In this document: positions 1 through 5,461 of the stretch, piece after piece
Layout of the letters: each line of letters opens with the position of its first letter
Position numbering within the stretch: position 1 is the first letter of the stretch
Notes under the pieces: model-generated
The model's input: only the letters and a program-made list of their open reading frames with translations
Database searches by the model: none
Told to the model about the DNA's origin: nothing
Source: Nitrosomonadaceae bacterium
Lineage (GTDB): Bacteria > Pseudomonadota > Gammaproteobacteria > Burkholderiales > Nitrosomonadaceae
Assembly: GCA_919902625.1 (NCBI GenBank)
Contig: CAKKRO010000078.1
Coordinates: forward strand, 1 to 6,741
Direction: 5' to 3'
DNA length: 6,741 nt
Translations under genes and position numbers: made by a program

Positions 1-27
1 CTGAGCCAGGATCAAACTCTTAAGTTC
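1..27 (-). rRNA. rrs: 16S ribosomal RNA, 5' end only (partial)
   Basis: The first 20 bases are the exact reverse complement of the universal bacterial 16S primer site 27F (AGAGTTTGATCCTGGCTCAG). In E. coli numbering this covers 16S positions 8-27, so the mature 5' end falls near base 27. The gene is on the minus strand and almost all of it lies outside the window to the left. Identity as 16S is certain. The exact mature end is inferred by alignment to E. coli. An rRNA leader and promoter directly upstream (28-258) indicate that 16S is the first gene of its operon, as usual. Confidence 0.97.
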
Positions 28-100
28 AATTCTGTTAAAACTCTCGCTTGACGTTTTGTTGATGTTGATTAATTAACCAATATCTACTTATTTCTTGCGA

Positions 101-149
101 GTACTTAATTTCTTTGAGTTTTATTTCAAACTCATCCCTTACTAAGTAC
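101..149. repeat. Nested inverted repeats in the rRNA leader
   Basis: An outer perfect 7-bp inverted repeat, GTACTTA (101-107) with TAAGTAC (143-149), encloses an inner perfect 7-bp repeat, TGAGTTT (115-121) with AAACTCA (128-134), whose loop is 6 nt. Together they could fold into one long interrupted hairpin in the leader RNA between boxC and 16S. Such structure fits a role in pre-rRNA folding or processing, but that role is inference. Confidence 0.6.
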
Positions 150-155
150 CCACAC
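144..155 (-). promoter_or_regulatory. boxC-like element of the rRNA leader
   Basis: The minus strand reads GTGTGGGTACTT, close to the GTGTGGGCACTC that follows boxA in E. coli rrn leaders. It lies 15 nt downstream of boxA. Its 3' half also forms one arm of the outer inverted repeat GTACTTA/TAAGTAC (101-107 with 143-149). BoxC is conserved beside boxA in rRNA leaders, but its role is less clear than that of boxA. Confidence 0.7.
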
Positions 156-170
156 CTATCGATTGTAATT

Positions 171-182
171 TTTTAAAGAGCG
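171..182 (-). promoter_or_regulatory. boxA antitermination element of the rRNA leader
   Basis: On the minus strand the bases read CGCTCTTTAAAA, a 10 of 12 match to the E. coli rrn boxA TGCTCTTTAACA. It lies about 40-45 nt after the predicted transcription start and about 150 nt before 16S, as expected. By knowledge of E. coli, boxA in the nascent RNA recruits NusB-NusE (S10) and the antitermination complex that keeps RNA polymerase from Rho termination on untranslated rRNA. Function here is inferred from sequence and position. Confidence 0.85.
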
Positions 183-230
183 TTACTGCTTAGATACTTT
201 TTTATATTTCGCCAAGCAGCGAAGAACGGA

Positions 231-258
231 ATTATACAGACTCCACATAACTGGTCAA
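231..258 (-). promoter_or_regulatory. Strong sigma-70 promoter of the rRNA operon (P1-like)
   Basis: On the minus strand the -35 is TTGACC (258-253) and the -10 is a perfect TATAAT (236-231), separated by 16 bp, the spacer typical of rRNA promoters. The initiation region is TCCGTTCTTC (230-221). The DNA upstream of the -35 (about 259-300) is AT-rich and could act as an UP element. Transcription should begin near 222-227 and run left into boxA, boxC and 16S. Only one clear promoter is seen; a second (P2) was looked for between 184 and 225 without success. Confidence 0.85.
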
Positions 259-286
259 GCCATTTCTACGCTTTATCCTTATTTAA

Positions 287-366
287 TTCTCAGATAATGA
301 TTTCAGACAGCTCGCTTATTTCAAAAAGACTTTTAAATACAACCATTCAATATTTTCTCAGATCAT
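287..366. repeat. Imperfect direct repeat upstream of the rRNA promoter
   Basis: TTCTCAGATAAT (287-298) recurs as TTCTCAGATCAT (355-366), matching at 11 of 12 positions with starts 68 bp apart. One copy sits about 30 bp upstream of the rRNA -35, the other just beyond the prfB stop codon. The spacing is close to six or seven helical turns, so both copies could face one side of the DNA. Whether this is a protein-binding pair or chance in AT-rich DNA cannot be told from one sequence. Confidence 0.35.
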
Positions 367-367
367 T

Positions 368-1475
368 TTATCTAACACCTTGTTTGAGACTTGCCTCGAT
401 AAAATCATTTAAATCCCCATCCAAAACACTCTGTGTATTCCCAATCTCCAAATTTGTTCGCAAGTCCTTGATCCGTGACTGATCCAATACATAGGACCGG
501 ATCTGATGACCCCAACCGATATCTGTCTTAGTCTCTTCTATTGCCTGCTTCTCATCATTACGTTTCCGCAACTCTGCTTCATATAATCTCGATTTTAGCA
601 TTGCAAGCGCATCTGCTTTATTGCGATGCTGCGAACGTCCGTTCTGACACTGAACAACTATTCCCGTTGGATTGTGTGTGATACGAATAGCAGAATCTGT
701 CTTATTAATATGCTGACCACCCGCACCGGAAGCTCGGAATGTATCTATCCTTAAATCTGCCGGATTAATCTCGATCTCTATCGACTCATCCACTTCAGGA
801 TAAACAAAAACACTGGCAAAAGAGGTATGCCGGCGATTGCCGGAATCAAATGGTGATTTTCTGACCAGGCGATGTACGCCGGTTTCGGTACGCAAATAAC
901 CATACGCATATTCACCCGATACTTTTAGGCTGGCACTTTTAATACCAGCAATATCACCCGGCGACTCTTCCATAACCTCAACACTCAATCCCTGCCTTTC
1001 GCAATAGCGAAGATACATACGCTCAAGCATTGCTGCCCAATCTTGTGCTTCCGTTCCTCCAGAGCCTGATTGAATATCCACAAAGCAATTATTCGGATCC
1101 ATTGGATCAGAGAACATGCGTCGAAATTCCAGATCTGCTATTACTTTCTCCACCTTACTGACATCAGCAGCAATACTTTCAAGAGCCGCATCATCTGCCT
1201 CATCCTTCGCTATTTGAAATAGCTCCTGGGCGTCATGCAACTGTTGTTCCATGGATTCCAATGTAACAACAGTATCTTCCAATAGCTTTTTCTCGCGGCC
1301 TATCTCTTGGGTACGCTTGCTGTCATTCCAAATGGACGGATCCTCAAGTAGCCGGGTTAATTCATTTAATCGAATCTGTTTGGTATCGAAGTCAAAGAAA
1401 CCTCCGTAATTCACTTGCACGATTGTCCAGATCCTGAAGATGATTAGAAATGGCATTGATTTGTTCTGCTTCCAT
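368..1475 (-). CDS. prfB: Peptide chain release factor 2 (RF2), with programmed +1 frameshift
   Basis: RF2 recognises UAA and UGA stop codons and triggers peptide release in the ribosomal A site. The true start is ATG 1475-1473, beginning MEAEQINAIS, with Shine-Dalgarno AGGTGG at 1486-1481. Codons 1-27 end ELRRFL and run into an in-frame TGA (1394-1392). A +1 slip at CTT-TGA-C moves translation into the downstream frame (D28 onward), giving 368 residues against 365 in E. coli. Visible landmarks are the stop-codon-reading tripeptide SPF (about 207-209) and the catalytic GGQ loop (252-254, in SGAGGQHIN). The residue aligned with E. coli K-12 Thr246 is Ala (about 248), the form found in most bacteria. 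The same frame as the main body is open upstream to 1603, but that part lacks RF2 similarity and is not the N-terminus. The gene lies upstream of and co-directional with the rRNA operon; lysS, its common partner, is not next to it. Confidence 0.97.
1391..1405 (-). promoter_or_regulatory. prfB: RF2 autoregulatory +1 frameshift site
   Basis: The minus strand reads GGAGG TTT CTT TGA C. CTT (1397-1395) is the slippery leucine codon, TGA (1394-1392) the in-frame stop, and C (1391) the poor stop context. GGAGG (1405-1401) is an internal Shine-Dalgarno-like element with 3 nt between it and CTT, the same spacing as in E. coli (AGGGGG TAT CTT TGA C). When RF2 is scarce the ribosome pauses at TGA, slips +1 and makes full RF2; when RF2 is abundant it terminates after 27 codons. 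The mechanism is known from E. coli; the site here is seen directly. Confidence 0.96.
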
Positions 1476-1502
1476 AATTTCCACCTAAAATTTAATTCGT
1501 TA

Positions 1503-1508
1503 ATTATA
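1503..1508 (-). promoter_or_regulatory. Candidate -10 box for prfB
   Basis: The minus strand has a perfect TATAAT (1508-1503), about 28 bp before the prfB start codon. No convincing -35 hexamer lies 16-18 bp upstream and the extended -10 TGn is absent, so this is a weak call. It is the best promoter-like sequence in the gap. The rest of the 246-bp divergent region (1476-1721) shows a plus-strand TATAAT (1636-1641) facing ispD, also without a matching -35, and no hairpin terminator. Confidence 0.35.
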
Positions 1509-1721
1509 CTATTAGTGAGTCTAAGTTTTGAGCGCCTTCCATTAGTTCCAGCAAATCGCGCCACTCCTTTAAAAACAGCAAAAACTCTCGGATACATAAG
1601 CAAGCAATTTCAAACCATCGGTCAGTAAAAGAATTTATAATTCTTTGCTCATACTGCCAAAGGCTTGTACATTTTTATGTGCCAGCCAATTTTGTTTATT
1701 CAATCTTTCATAAGCTCAACG

Positions 1722-2426
1722 ATGTCAAAGTTTTTTGCTTTAATCCCAGCAGCAGGTTCTGGTTCGCGCATGGCCAATGAGTTACCTAAACAATATTTGC
1801 TATTGAATAATAAACCTATGATTTATCATGCGATAGATACTCTATATCGAAACCGATTCATTATTAGAGTATTTGTCATACTTGCACCCTATGATAATGA
1901 ATGGCACAAACATGATTGGTCAGCATTTTCAGAGAAACTAACTGTATTGAACTGCGGTGGCATAACTCGAGCGGAAAGCGTACTTAATGCCCTCACCACA
2001 GCAAAACAAAAAAATCTGGTTGGCGCAGATGATTGGATATTGGTACATGATGCTGCCCGGCCTTGCCTAACCTCTGTCCAACTAGACAAGTTAATCAATG
2101 AATTAACCGGCGACGAAATAGGTGGATTACTGGCGGTACCTGTTGCTGATACATTAAAACGCAGCAATTCTGAAGATCGGGTCGCACATACTGAATCCAG
2201 AGAAAATTTATGGCAAGCACAAACACCCCAGATGTTTCGATATGATTTACTCACCAAAGCACTGCATAATTCAGTACACATCAATGTCACAGACGACGCC
2301 AGCGCTGTTGAAGCCTTGGGACTTCAGCCAAAACTCGTAGTCAGTGATGCTTATAATTTTAAAGTAACCTACCCTCAGGATTTGGCTTTAGCCGAATTGA
2401 TCATACAAAAAAGGAACAATCCATGA
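1722..2426 (+). CDS. ispD: 2-C-methyl-D-erythritol 4-phosphate cytidylyltransferase
   Basis: IspD transfers CMP from CTP to 2-C-methyl-D-erythritol 4-phosphate, the third step of the MEP route to isoprenoid precursors, in the cytoplasm. The 234-residue product (E. coli 236) shows the family landmarks in order: PAAGSGSRM (9-17) with R16 and PKQY (22-25) with K23 at the CTP site, TRAESV (82-87), HDAARPCL (109-116), VADTLKR (141-147), LWQAQTPQMF (163-172), TDDASAVE (200-207) and the C-terminal NFKVTYPQD with K214. A TTG at 1665 would add 19 residues with no family similarity, so ATG 1722 (MSKFFALIPAAG) is chosen. The Shine-Dalgarno before it is poor. The stop codon overlaps the ispF start (ATGA), so the two are probably cotranscribed and translationally coupled. 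Confidence 0.96.
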   Translation: MSKFFALIPAAGSGSRMANELPKQYLLLNNKPMIYHAIDTLYRNRFIIRVFVILAPYDNEWHKHDWSAFSEKLTVLNCGGITRAESVLNALTTAKQKNLVGADDWILVHDAARPCLTSVQLDKLINELTGDEIGGLLAVPVADTLKRSNSEDRVAHTESRENLWQAQTPQMFRYDLLTKALHNSVHINVTDDASAVEALGLQPKLVVSDAYNFKVTYPQDLALAELIIQKRNNP

Positions 2427-2920
2427 ATACAATGAGAATTGGGCAAGGTTTTGATGTGCACCAATTAGTTGGCGGTCGCCCACTGATCATCGGCGGAGTA
2501 ACTATTCCTTACGAAAAAGGCTTACTAGGCCATTCTGACGCCGATGTACTGCTGCATGCAATTTGCGATGCCCTATTAGGCGCTGCGGCATTGGGGGATA
2601 TCGGCAAACATTTTTCTGATTCTGATTCACGCTATAAAAATATTGATAGCCGTGTGCTATTACGCAGTGTATACACTTTACTAGAAAATAACCGTTACAA
2701 ACTTATCAATATTGATGCAACCATTATTACTCAAGCTCCCAAAATGGCGCCTCATATTCCTGCCATGGCTATGAATATCGCCCAAGATCTCAAAACCCAT
2801 GTTAGTAATATCAACATCAAAGCAAAAACGGCCGAACATCTGGGTGCTATTGGCCGTCAAGAAGGTATTGTGGCAGAAGTTGTGTGCTTAATTGACCGTG
2901 TGGAAAACAAGATTGATTGA
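2423..2920 (+). CDS. ispF: 2-C-methyl-D-erythritol 2,4-cyclodiphosphate synthase
   Basis: IspF closes CDP-ME 2-phosphate into ME 2,4-cyclodiphosphate with release of CMP, two steps after IspD in the MEP pathway. It is a soluble homotrimer in known structures. The 165-residue protein (E. coli 159) has GQGFDVH (7-13), with metal ligands D11 and H13, then GHSDADVLLHAI (36-47), with the third ligand H45 by alignment, and the C-terminal KAKTAEHLGAIGRQEG block. The start at ATG 2423 overlaps the ispD stop by 4 bp and is preceded by AAGGA (2411-2415) at 7 nt. A second ATG at 2432 (M4) would also suit the family but has a worse spacing. Its 3' end overlaps the start of thpR. Confidence 0.97.
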   Translation: MNTMRIGQGFDVHQLVGGRPLIIGGVTIPYEKGLLGHSDADVLLHAICDALLGAAALGDIGKHFSDSDSRYKNIDSRVLLRSVYTLLENNRYKLINIDATIITQAPKMAPHIPAMAMNIAQDLKTHVSNINIKAKTAEHLGAIGRQEGIVAEVVCLIDRVENKID

Positions 2921-3461
2921 AAAGTATTCTGATACCCATATAAAACCTATTCGAGTATTTTTTGCCATTTTCCCTAACAAATTTGTGCAAGATCAATTGG
3001 CTCATCAAGCTGGAATACTTGAATCCATTTGCGGCGGCCGCAAAATCAAATCACAATATATACACCTTACCTTATTATTCTTGGGAAATGTCAGTGCTCA
3101 TCGTATTGAGACACTTCAGCAGGCTATGAGAAATATTTCTGCGGAAAAATTTGAATTAAGCCTGGAGGAAATACGCTGCTGGAAACAGAGTCAAATTGTT
3201 TATATTCAGGCAAAGCAATTCCCTGTCGAACTATTCTCTCTCGTCGATTCACTGAAGAACGTACTGTCAGAAGCCGGCTTCTCATTTGATAAACGTGCCT
3301 ACAAACCGCATATTACATTAATCAGAAAAGCAACTCATCAAGCCAGAATAGACCTGGCTAAACCCATCAAATGGCATGTTAATCAATGGTCTCTCGTACA
3401 ATCCAGACAAACTGACCATGGTATTGACTATATTCCACTGAATCAGTGGTGCTTAAAATAA
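2913..3461 (+). CDS. thpR: RNA 2',3'-cyclic phosphodiesterase (2'-5' RNA ligase family)
   Basis: This is a 2H-phosphoesterase of the LigT/ThpR family. E. coli ThpR hydrolyses RNA 2',3'-cyclic phosphate ends to 2'-phosphates and can form 2'-5' linkages in vitro; its cellular role is still unclear. The two catalytic HxT motifs are intact: HLTLLFLG (H51, T53) and KPHITLIR (H133, T135). The product is 182 residues (E. coli 176), with the typical N-terminal RVFFAIFP strand at about 14-21. No ATG is available in frame near the start. TTG 2913 is chosen: it overlaps the ispF end by 8 bp and has GGA (2902-2904) 8 nt upstream. TTG 2892 or GTG 2898 would add 7 or 5 residues and are less likely. Overlap with ispF suggests cotranscription with the isoprenoid genes. 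Confidence 0.92.
   Translation: MIEKYSDTHIKPIRVFFAIFPNKFVQDQLAHQAGILESICGGRKIKSQYIHLTLLFLGNVSAHRIETLQQAMRNISAEKFELSLEEIRCWKQSQIVYIQAKQFPVELFSLVDSLKNVLSEAGFSFDKRAYKPHITLIRKATHQARIDLAKPIKWHVNQWSLVQSRQTDHGIDYIPLNQWCLK
3435..3449. repeat. Perfect hairpin-forming inverted repeat at the thpR 3' end
   Basis: CCACTG (3435-3440) and CAGTGG (3444-3449) form a perfect 6-bp stem with a 3-nt loop (AAT), inside the last codons of thpR (encoding about PLNQW). No T tract follows, so it is not a standard intrinsic terminator. It may slow exonucleases at an mRNA 3' end or be chance. Confidence 0.4.
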
Positions 3462-3550
3462 GCTGATATTGATAAAAGAATGTATCCCGATGCAACCATA
3501 CTTGATTACCCTCGAATAAAATCTCCTGATACCTCATCAATCTAACGACA

Positions 3551-4225
3551 TTGAAAATTCTCGCCCTCGAAACCTCTACTGAATTTTGTTCTGTTGCACT
3601 GTATCTCGGTGACAAAGTACTTCATAAAGAAATTCTTGCCGATCGCTGTCATTCTGAAATTCTTCTGCCGATGGTACAAGAAATACTGGCAGAAGCTGAG
3701 TTATCATTGACACAAATTGACGGCATCGCTTTTGGCGCAGGACCCGGTTCTTTTACCGGCTTGCGCATTGCATGCGGTGTTGCTCAAGGTTTGGCATATG
3801 CCACCAATCTCCCGGTAACAGGAATCAGTACACTTGAAGCAGTGGCACAAAAAATGGGGGAACAAAGAATCATTGTCGCACTTGATGCTCGCATGGGTGA
3901 GATCTATCATGCTGCTTATCAGAAATTAACGGATAATTATTGGCAAACTGTCAGTCCGCCTATACTCTGTTCACCCCGTCATGCACCTTCATTAATGGGA
4001 AGCGGATGGAATGGCGGCGGCAGTGGCTTTGATGTTTACAATAAAGAATTACCGGCATTTTACAGTAAAAATATTCGCCAGATTCACTACGGGCTTCACC
4101 CCCACGCACGGGAGATAGCGCAACTTGCGATACCTAAATTTACCGATGAAACTAATACCGACCCGGCTAACGCTACACCTGTTTATATCCGTAACAAAGT
4201 AGCATTGAAGGAAAATGAGCGATGA
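3551..4225 (+). CDS. tsaB: tRNA threonylcarbamoyladenosine biosynthesis protein TsaB
   Basis: TsaB is the ASKHA-fold partner of TsaD and, with TsaE and TsaC, is needed to make t6A at position 37 of ANN-decoding tRNAs. The 224-residue protein starts with MKILALETST and carries the most conserved block of the family, GAGPGSFTGLRI (62-73), then STLEA (93-97), DARMGEIY (112-119) and the C-terminal PVYIRNKVA (210-218). E. coli TsaB has about 231 residues and the same order. The start is TTG 3551: an in-frame stop at 3527 and the lack of ATG leave no other option that keeps the N-terminal strand. No convincing Shine-Dalgarno precedes it. The stretch at 150-159 is glycine-rich (GSGWNGGGSG). It follows an 89-bp gap with no clear promoter or terminator, and overlaps rimI by ATGA. 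Confidence 0.95.
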   Translation: MKILALETSTEFCSVALYLGDKVLHKEILADRCHSEILLPMVQEILAEAELSLTQIDGIAFGAGPGSFTGLRIACGVAQGLAYATNLPVTGISTLEAVAQKMGEQRIIVALDARMGEIYHAAYQKLTDNYWQTVSPPILCSPRHAPSLMGSGWNGGGSGFDVYNKELPAFYSKNIRQIHYGLHPHAREIAQLAIPKFTDETNTDPANATPVYIRNKVALKENER

Positions 4226-4683
4226 ATACAACATTGCAACAACCGGTTAGAATCAGAGAAATGCACTCATCAGACCTGGACCGGGTCATCCTTATTGAGC
4301 GAGAAATTTTTCTTTTTCCATGGTCACTCATGAATTTTGCAGATTCAATCAAAACCGGATATTTATGCCGGGTCATGGAGCAGTCTGATACTCTTCTTGG
4401 TTATGGAATCATGATGATGAGCCCCGAGGAAGCGCATATTCTCACCCTTGGTATCGCTGCCAATTGGCAGAAAAAAGGCTGGGGCAAAAAACTACTGCAA
4501 CATTTTATTCAACTCGCCAAAGAAGAGCATGCAAAATCGATGCTGCTGGATGTGCGCGAATCCAATCACGGTGCTGCATACCTCTATCAACAAATGGGTT
4601 TCCAGCAAATCGCCACTCGCAAAGGCTATTATCCCGCAATGTGCGGACGTGAAGATGCGCTTGTCATGCAATTAATGTTATGA
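4222..4683 (+). CDS. rimI: Ribosomal protein S18-alanine N-acetyltransferase (GNAT family)
   Basis: RimI acetylates the N-terminal alanine of ribosomal protein S18 with acetyl-CoA. The 153-residue protein (E. coli 148) has the GNAT acetyl-CoA loop QKKGWGKKLL (83-92), the conserved FPWS (32-35) and the C-terminal RKGYYPAMCGREDALVM region (about 133-149). The tyrosine matching the proposed catalytic acid (Salmonella Y115) is Y122 in AYLYQQMGF. The residue matching the catalytic base E103 is Asp (D110, in LLDVRESN), a conservative change. The start at ATG 4222 overlaps tsaB by 4 bp, with GAAGGA (4207-4212) 9 nt upstream. Position next to tsaB is a very common bacterial arrangement and supports the RimI call over a generic GNAT. 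Confidence 0.93.
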   Translation: MNTTLQQPVRIREMHSSDLDRVILIEREIFLFPWSLMNFADSIKTGYLCRVMEQSDTLLGYGIMMMSPEEAHILTLGIAANWQKKGWGKKLLQHFIQLAKEEHAKSMLLDVRESNHGAAYLYQQMGFQQIATRKGYYPAMCGREDALVMQLML

Positions 4684-5405
4684 ATACCCGGCGCAGACAA
4701 ATACTCAAAGAATTGGATTTGGCACCTTTGTGGCATTTAAAATCAGAGACGTCAAAGCAAAATAAGTCAACACAACAAACAACAGCCAGAGACTTGATGT
4801 TTCCGCCTGATCCTGCAAAAGATTCCAAACCGTGCGAAGAAATTCAACAGATGAACTGGGATCAGCTTAAATTAACGGTATCCCATTGCACAGCTTGCCT
4901 TCTAAGCCAAACACGCACTCACACAGTATTTGGCGTTGGTGATGAAAATGCGGATTGGCTCTTTGTGGGCGAAGGGCCCGGTGCAAGAGAAGATGCAACC
5001 GGTGAACCTTTTGTAGGACAAGCCGGCAAGCTGCTTGATCAAATGCTGGCTGCTATCGGGCTAGAACGCGGTCATCACGTTTATATTACCAACATCGTAA
5101 AATGCCGCCCGCCTAACAATAGAAACCCCAGTTCAAATGAAGCTCATCAATGCGAGCCTTATCTGACAAGACAAATTGAATTAATCAAACCGAAACTTAT
5201 TATTGCATTAGGAAAAGTCGCCGCACAGAATCTTCTTGGATGTGAAGACAGCATTTCCAGTTTGCGCGGCAAACTATATGATTATTCAGGCATACCCTTA
5301 ATTGTCACTTATCACCCTGCCTATTTATTGCGCGCTCTTCCAGAGAAAGCAAAAGCATGGAAAGATTTATGTTTCGCCCGATCAACCATGCAATCACTGC
5401 TATAA
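4680..5405 (+). CDS. Family 4 uracil-DNA glycosylase (Fe-S cluster)
   Basis: This enzyme removes uracil from DNA, mostly from cytosine deamination, and starts base excision repair. Family 4 motifs are clear: GEGPGAREDATGEPFVG (97-113) in the active-site motif A position and TYHPAYLLR (210-218) as motif B. Four cysteines fit the 4Fe-4S cluster: C70 and C73 (CTAC), C142 (VKCRPP) and C158 (HQCEP). The 241-residue length exceeds the roughly 190-220 usual for the family because of an N-terminal stretch. Residues 1-20 (LKELDLAPLW) are followed by a Lys/Ser/Thr/Gln-rich linker to about 60. The start at ATG 4680 overlaps rimI by ATGA without a clear Shine-Dalgarno, which suggests translational coupling. 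Older databases label such proteins 'phage SPO1 DNA polymerase-related'. Confidence 0.94.
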   Translation: MNTRRRQILKELDLAPLWHLKSETSKQNKSTQQTTARDLMFPPDPAKDSKPCEEIQQMNWDQLKLTVSHCTACLLSQTRTHTVFGVGDENADWLFVGEGPGAREDATGEPFVGQAGKLLDQMLAAIGLERGHHVYITNIVKCRPPNNRNPSSNEAHQCEPYLTRQIELIKPKLIIALGKVAAQNLLGCEDSISSLRGKLYDYSGIPLIVTYHPAYLLRALPEKAKAWKDLCFARSTMQSLL

Positions 5406-5408
5406 ATC

Positions 5409-5461
5409 ATACACTTAATATATATCCATAACTTTGATACATTGAAATTAGTGTATCTTTC
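5409..5461. terminator. Possible weak bidirectional terminator between convergent genes
   Basis: In the 42-bp gap between the glycosylase and lplT, ATACACTTAAT (5409-5419) pairs with ATTAGTGTAT (5447-5456) with one bulge. An alternative smaller hairpin is GATACA (5437-5442) with TGTATC (5452-5457). On the plus strand a short TTTCT follows. Stems are AT-rich and the T tract is short, so any termination would be inefficient. The right arm lies inside the end of lplT. Confidence 0.3.

Larger units (their letters stand above)
28..226 (-). other. rRNA operon leader (5' external transcribed spacer)
   Basis: This is the transcribed spacer between the probable start of rRNA transcription (about 222-227, inferred from the -10 at 231-236) and the mature 16S end. 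It holds an antitermination boxA (171-182), a boxC-like element (144-155) and two nested inverted repeats (101-149). A near-palindrome, TTGATTAATTAACCAA, lies at 65-80 next to the 16S. The order promoter, boxA, boxC, 16S is the same as in E. coli rrn leaders. The strand complementary to the 3' side of 16S, which would complete the RNase III processing stem, is outside the window. Confidence 0.8.

Noticed and set aside
65..80. Near-palindrome TTGATTAATTAACCAA in the rRNA leader, considered as an operator
   Set aside because: It lies in transcribed leader far downstream of the promoter, and is simple AT-rich sequence without a recognised site.
297..482. Plus-strand open frame of 61 codons over the prfB end
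   Set aside because: Mostly antisense to prfB, with no recognisable protein and no ribosome binding site.
1394..1603. N-terminal extension of prfB in the same frame as its main body (start at 1603)
   Set aside because: It has no RF2-like residues and lacks a family-like start. The ATG at 1475 with a good Shine-Dalgarno and the CTT TGA C site explain the protein fully.
1636..1641. TATAAT facing ispD
   Set aside because: No -35 at suitable spacing, and such hexamers are common in AT-rich gaps; kept only as a note in the prfB promoter entry.
1665..1721. Longer ispD from TTG 1665
   Set aside because: The extra 19 residues have no family counterpart and no Shine-Dalgarno; ATG 1722 gives the usual IspD N-terminus.
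1889..2290. Minus-strand open frame of 133 codons inside ispD
   Set aside because: Fully antisense to a well-supported ispD, Ser/Cys-rich and with no family motif; a shadow frame.
3462..3550. Possible promoter for tsaB in the 89-bp gap (TTGATA- and TTGATT-like hexamers)
   Set aside because: No -10 at 16-18 bp from either hexamer matches well enough to support a promoter.
3379..3615. Minus-strand open frame of 78 codons bridging the thpR-tsaB gap
   Set aside because: Overlaps both conserved genes on the opposite strand, and its sequence shows no recognisable domain.
4448..4675. Plus-strand alternative frames inside rimI
   Set aside because: They overlap the conserved acetyltransferase frame and show no motifs.
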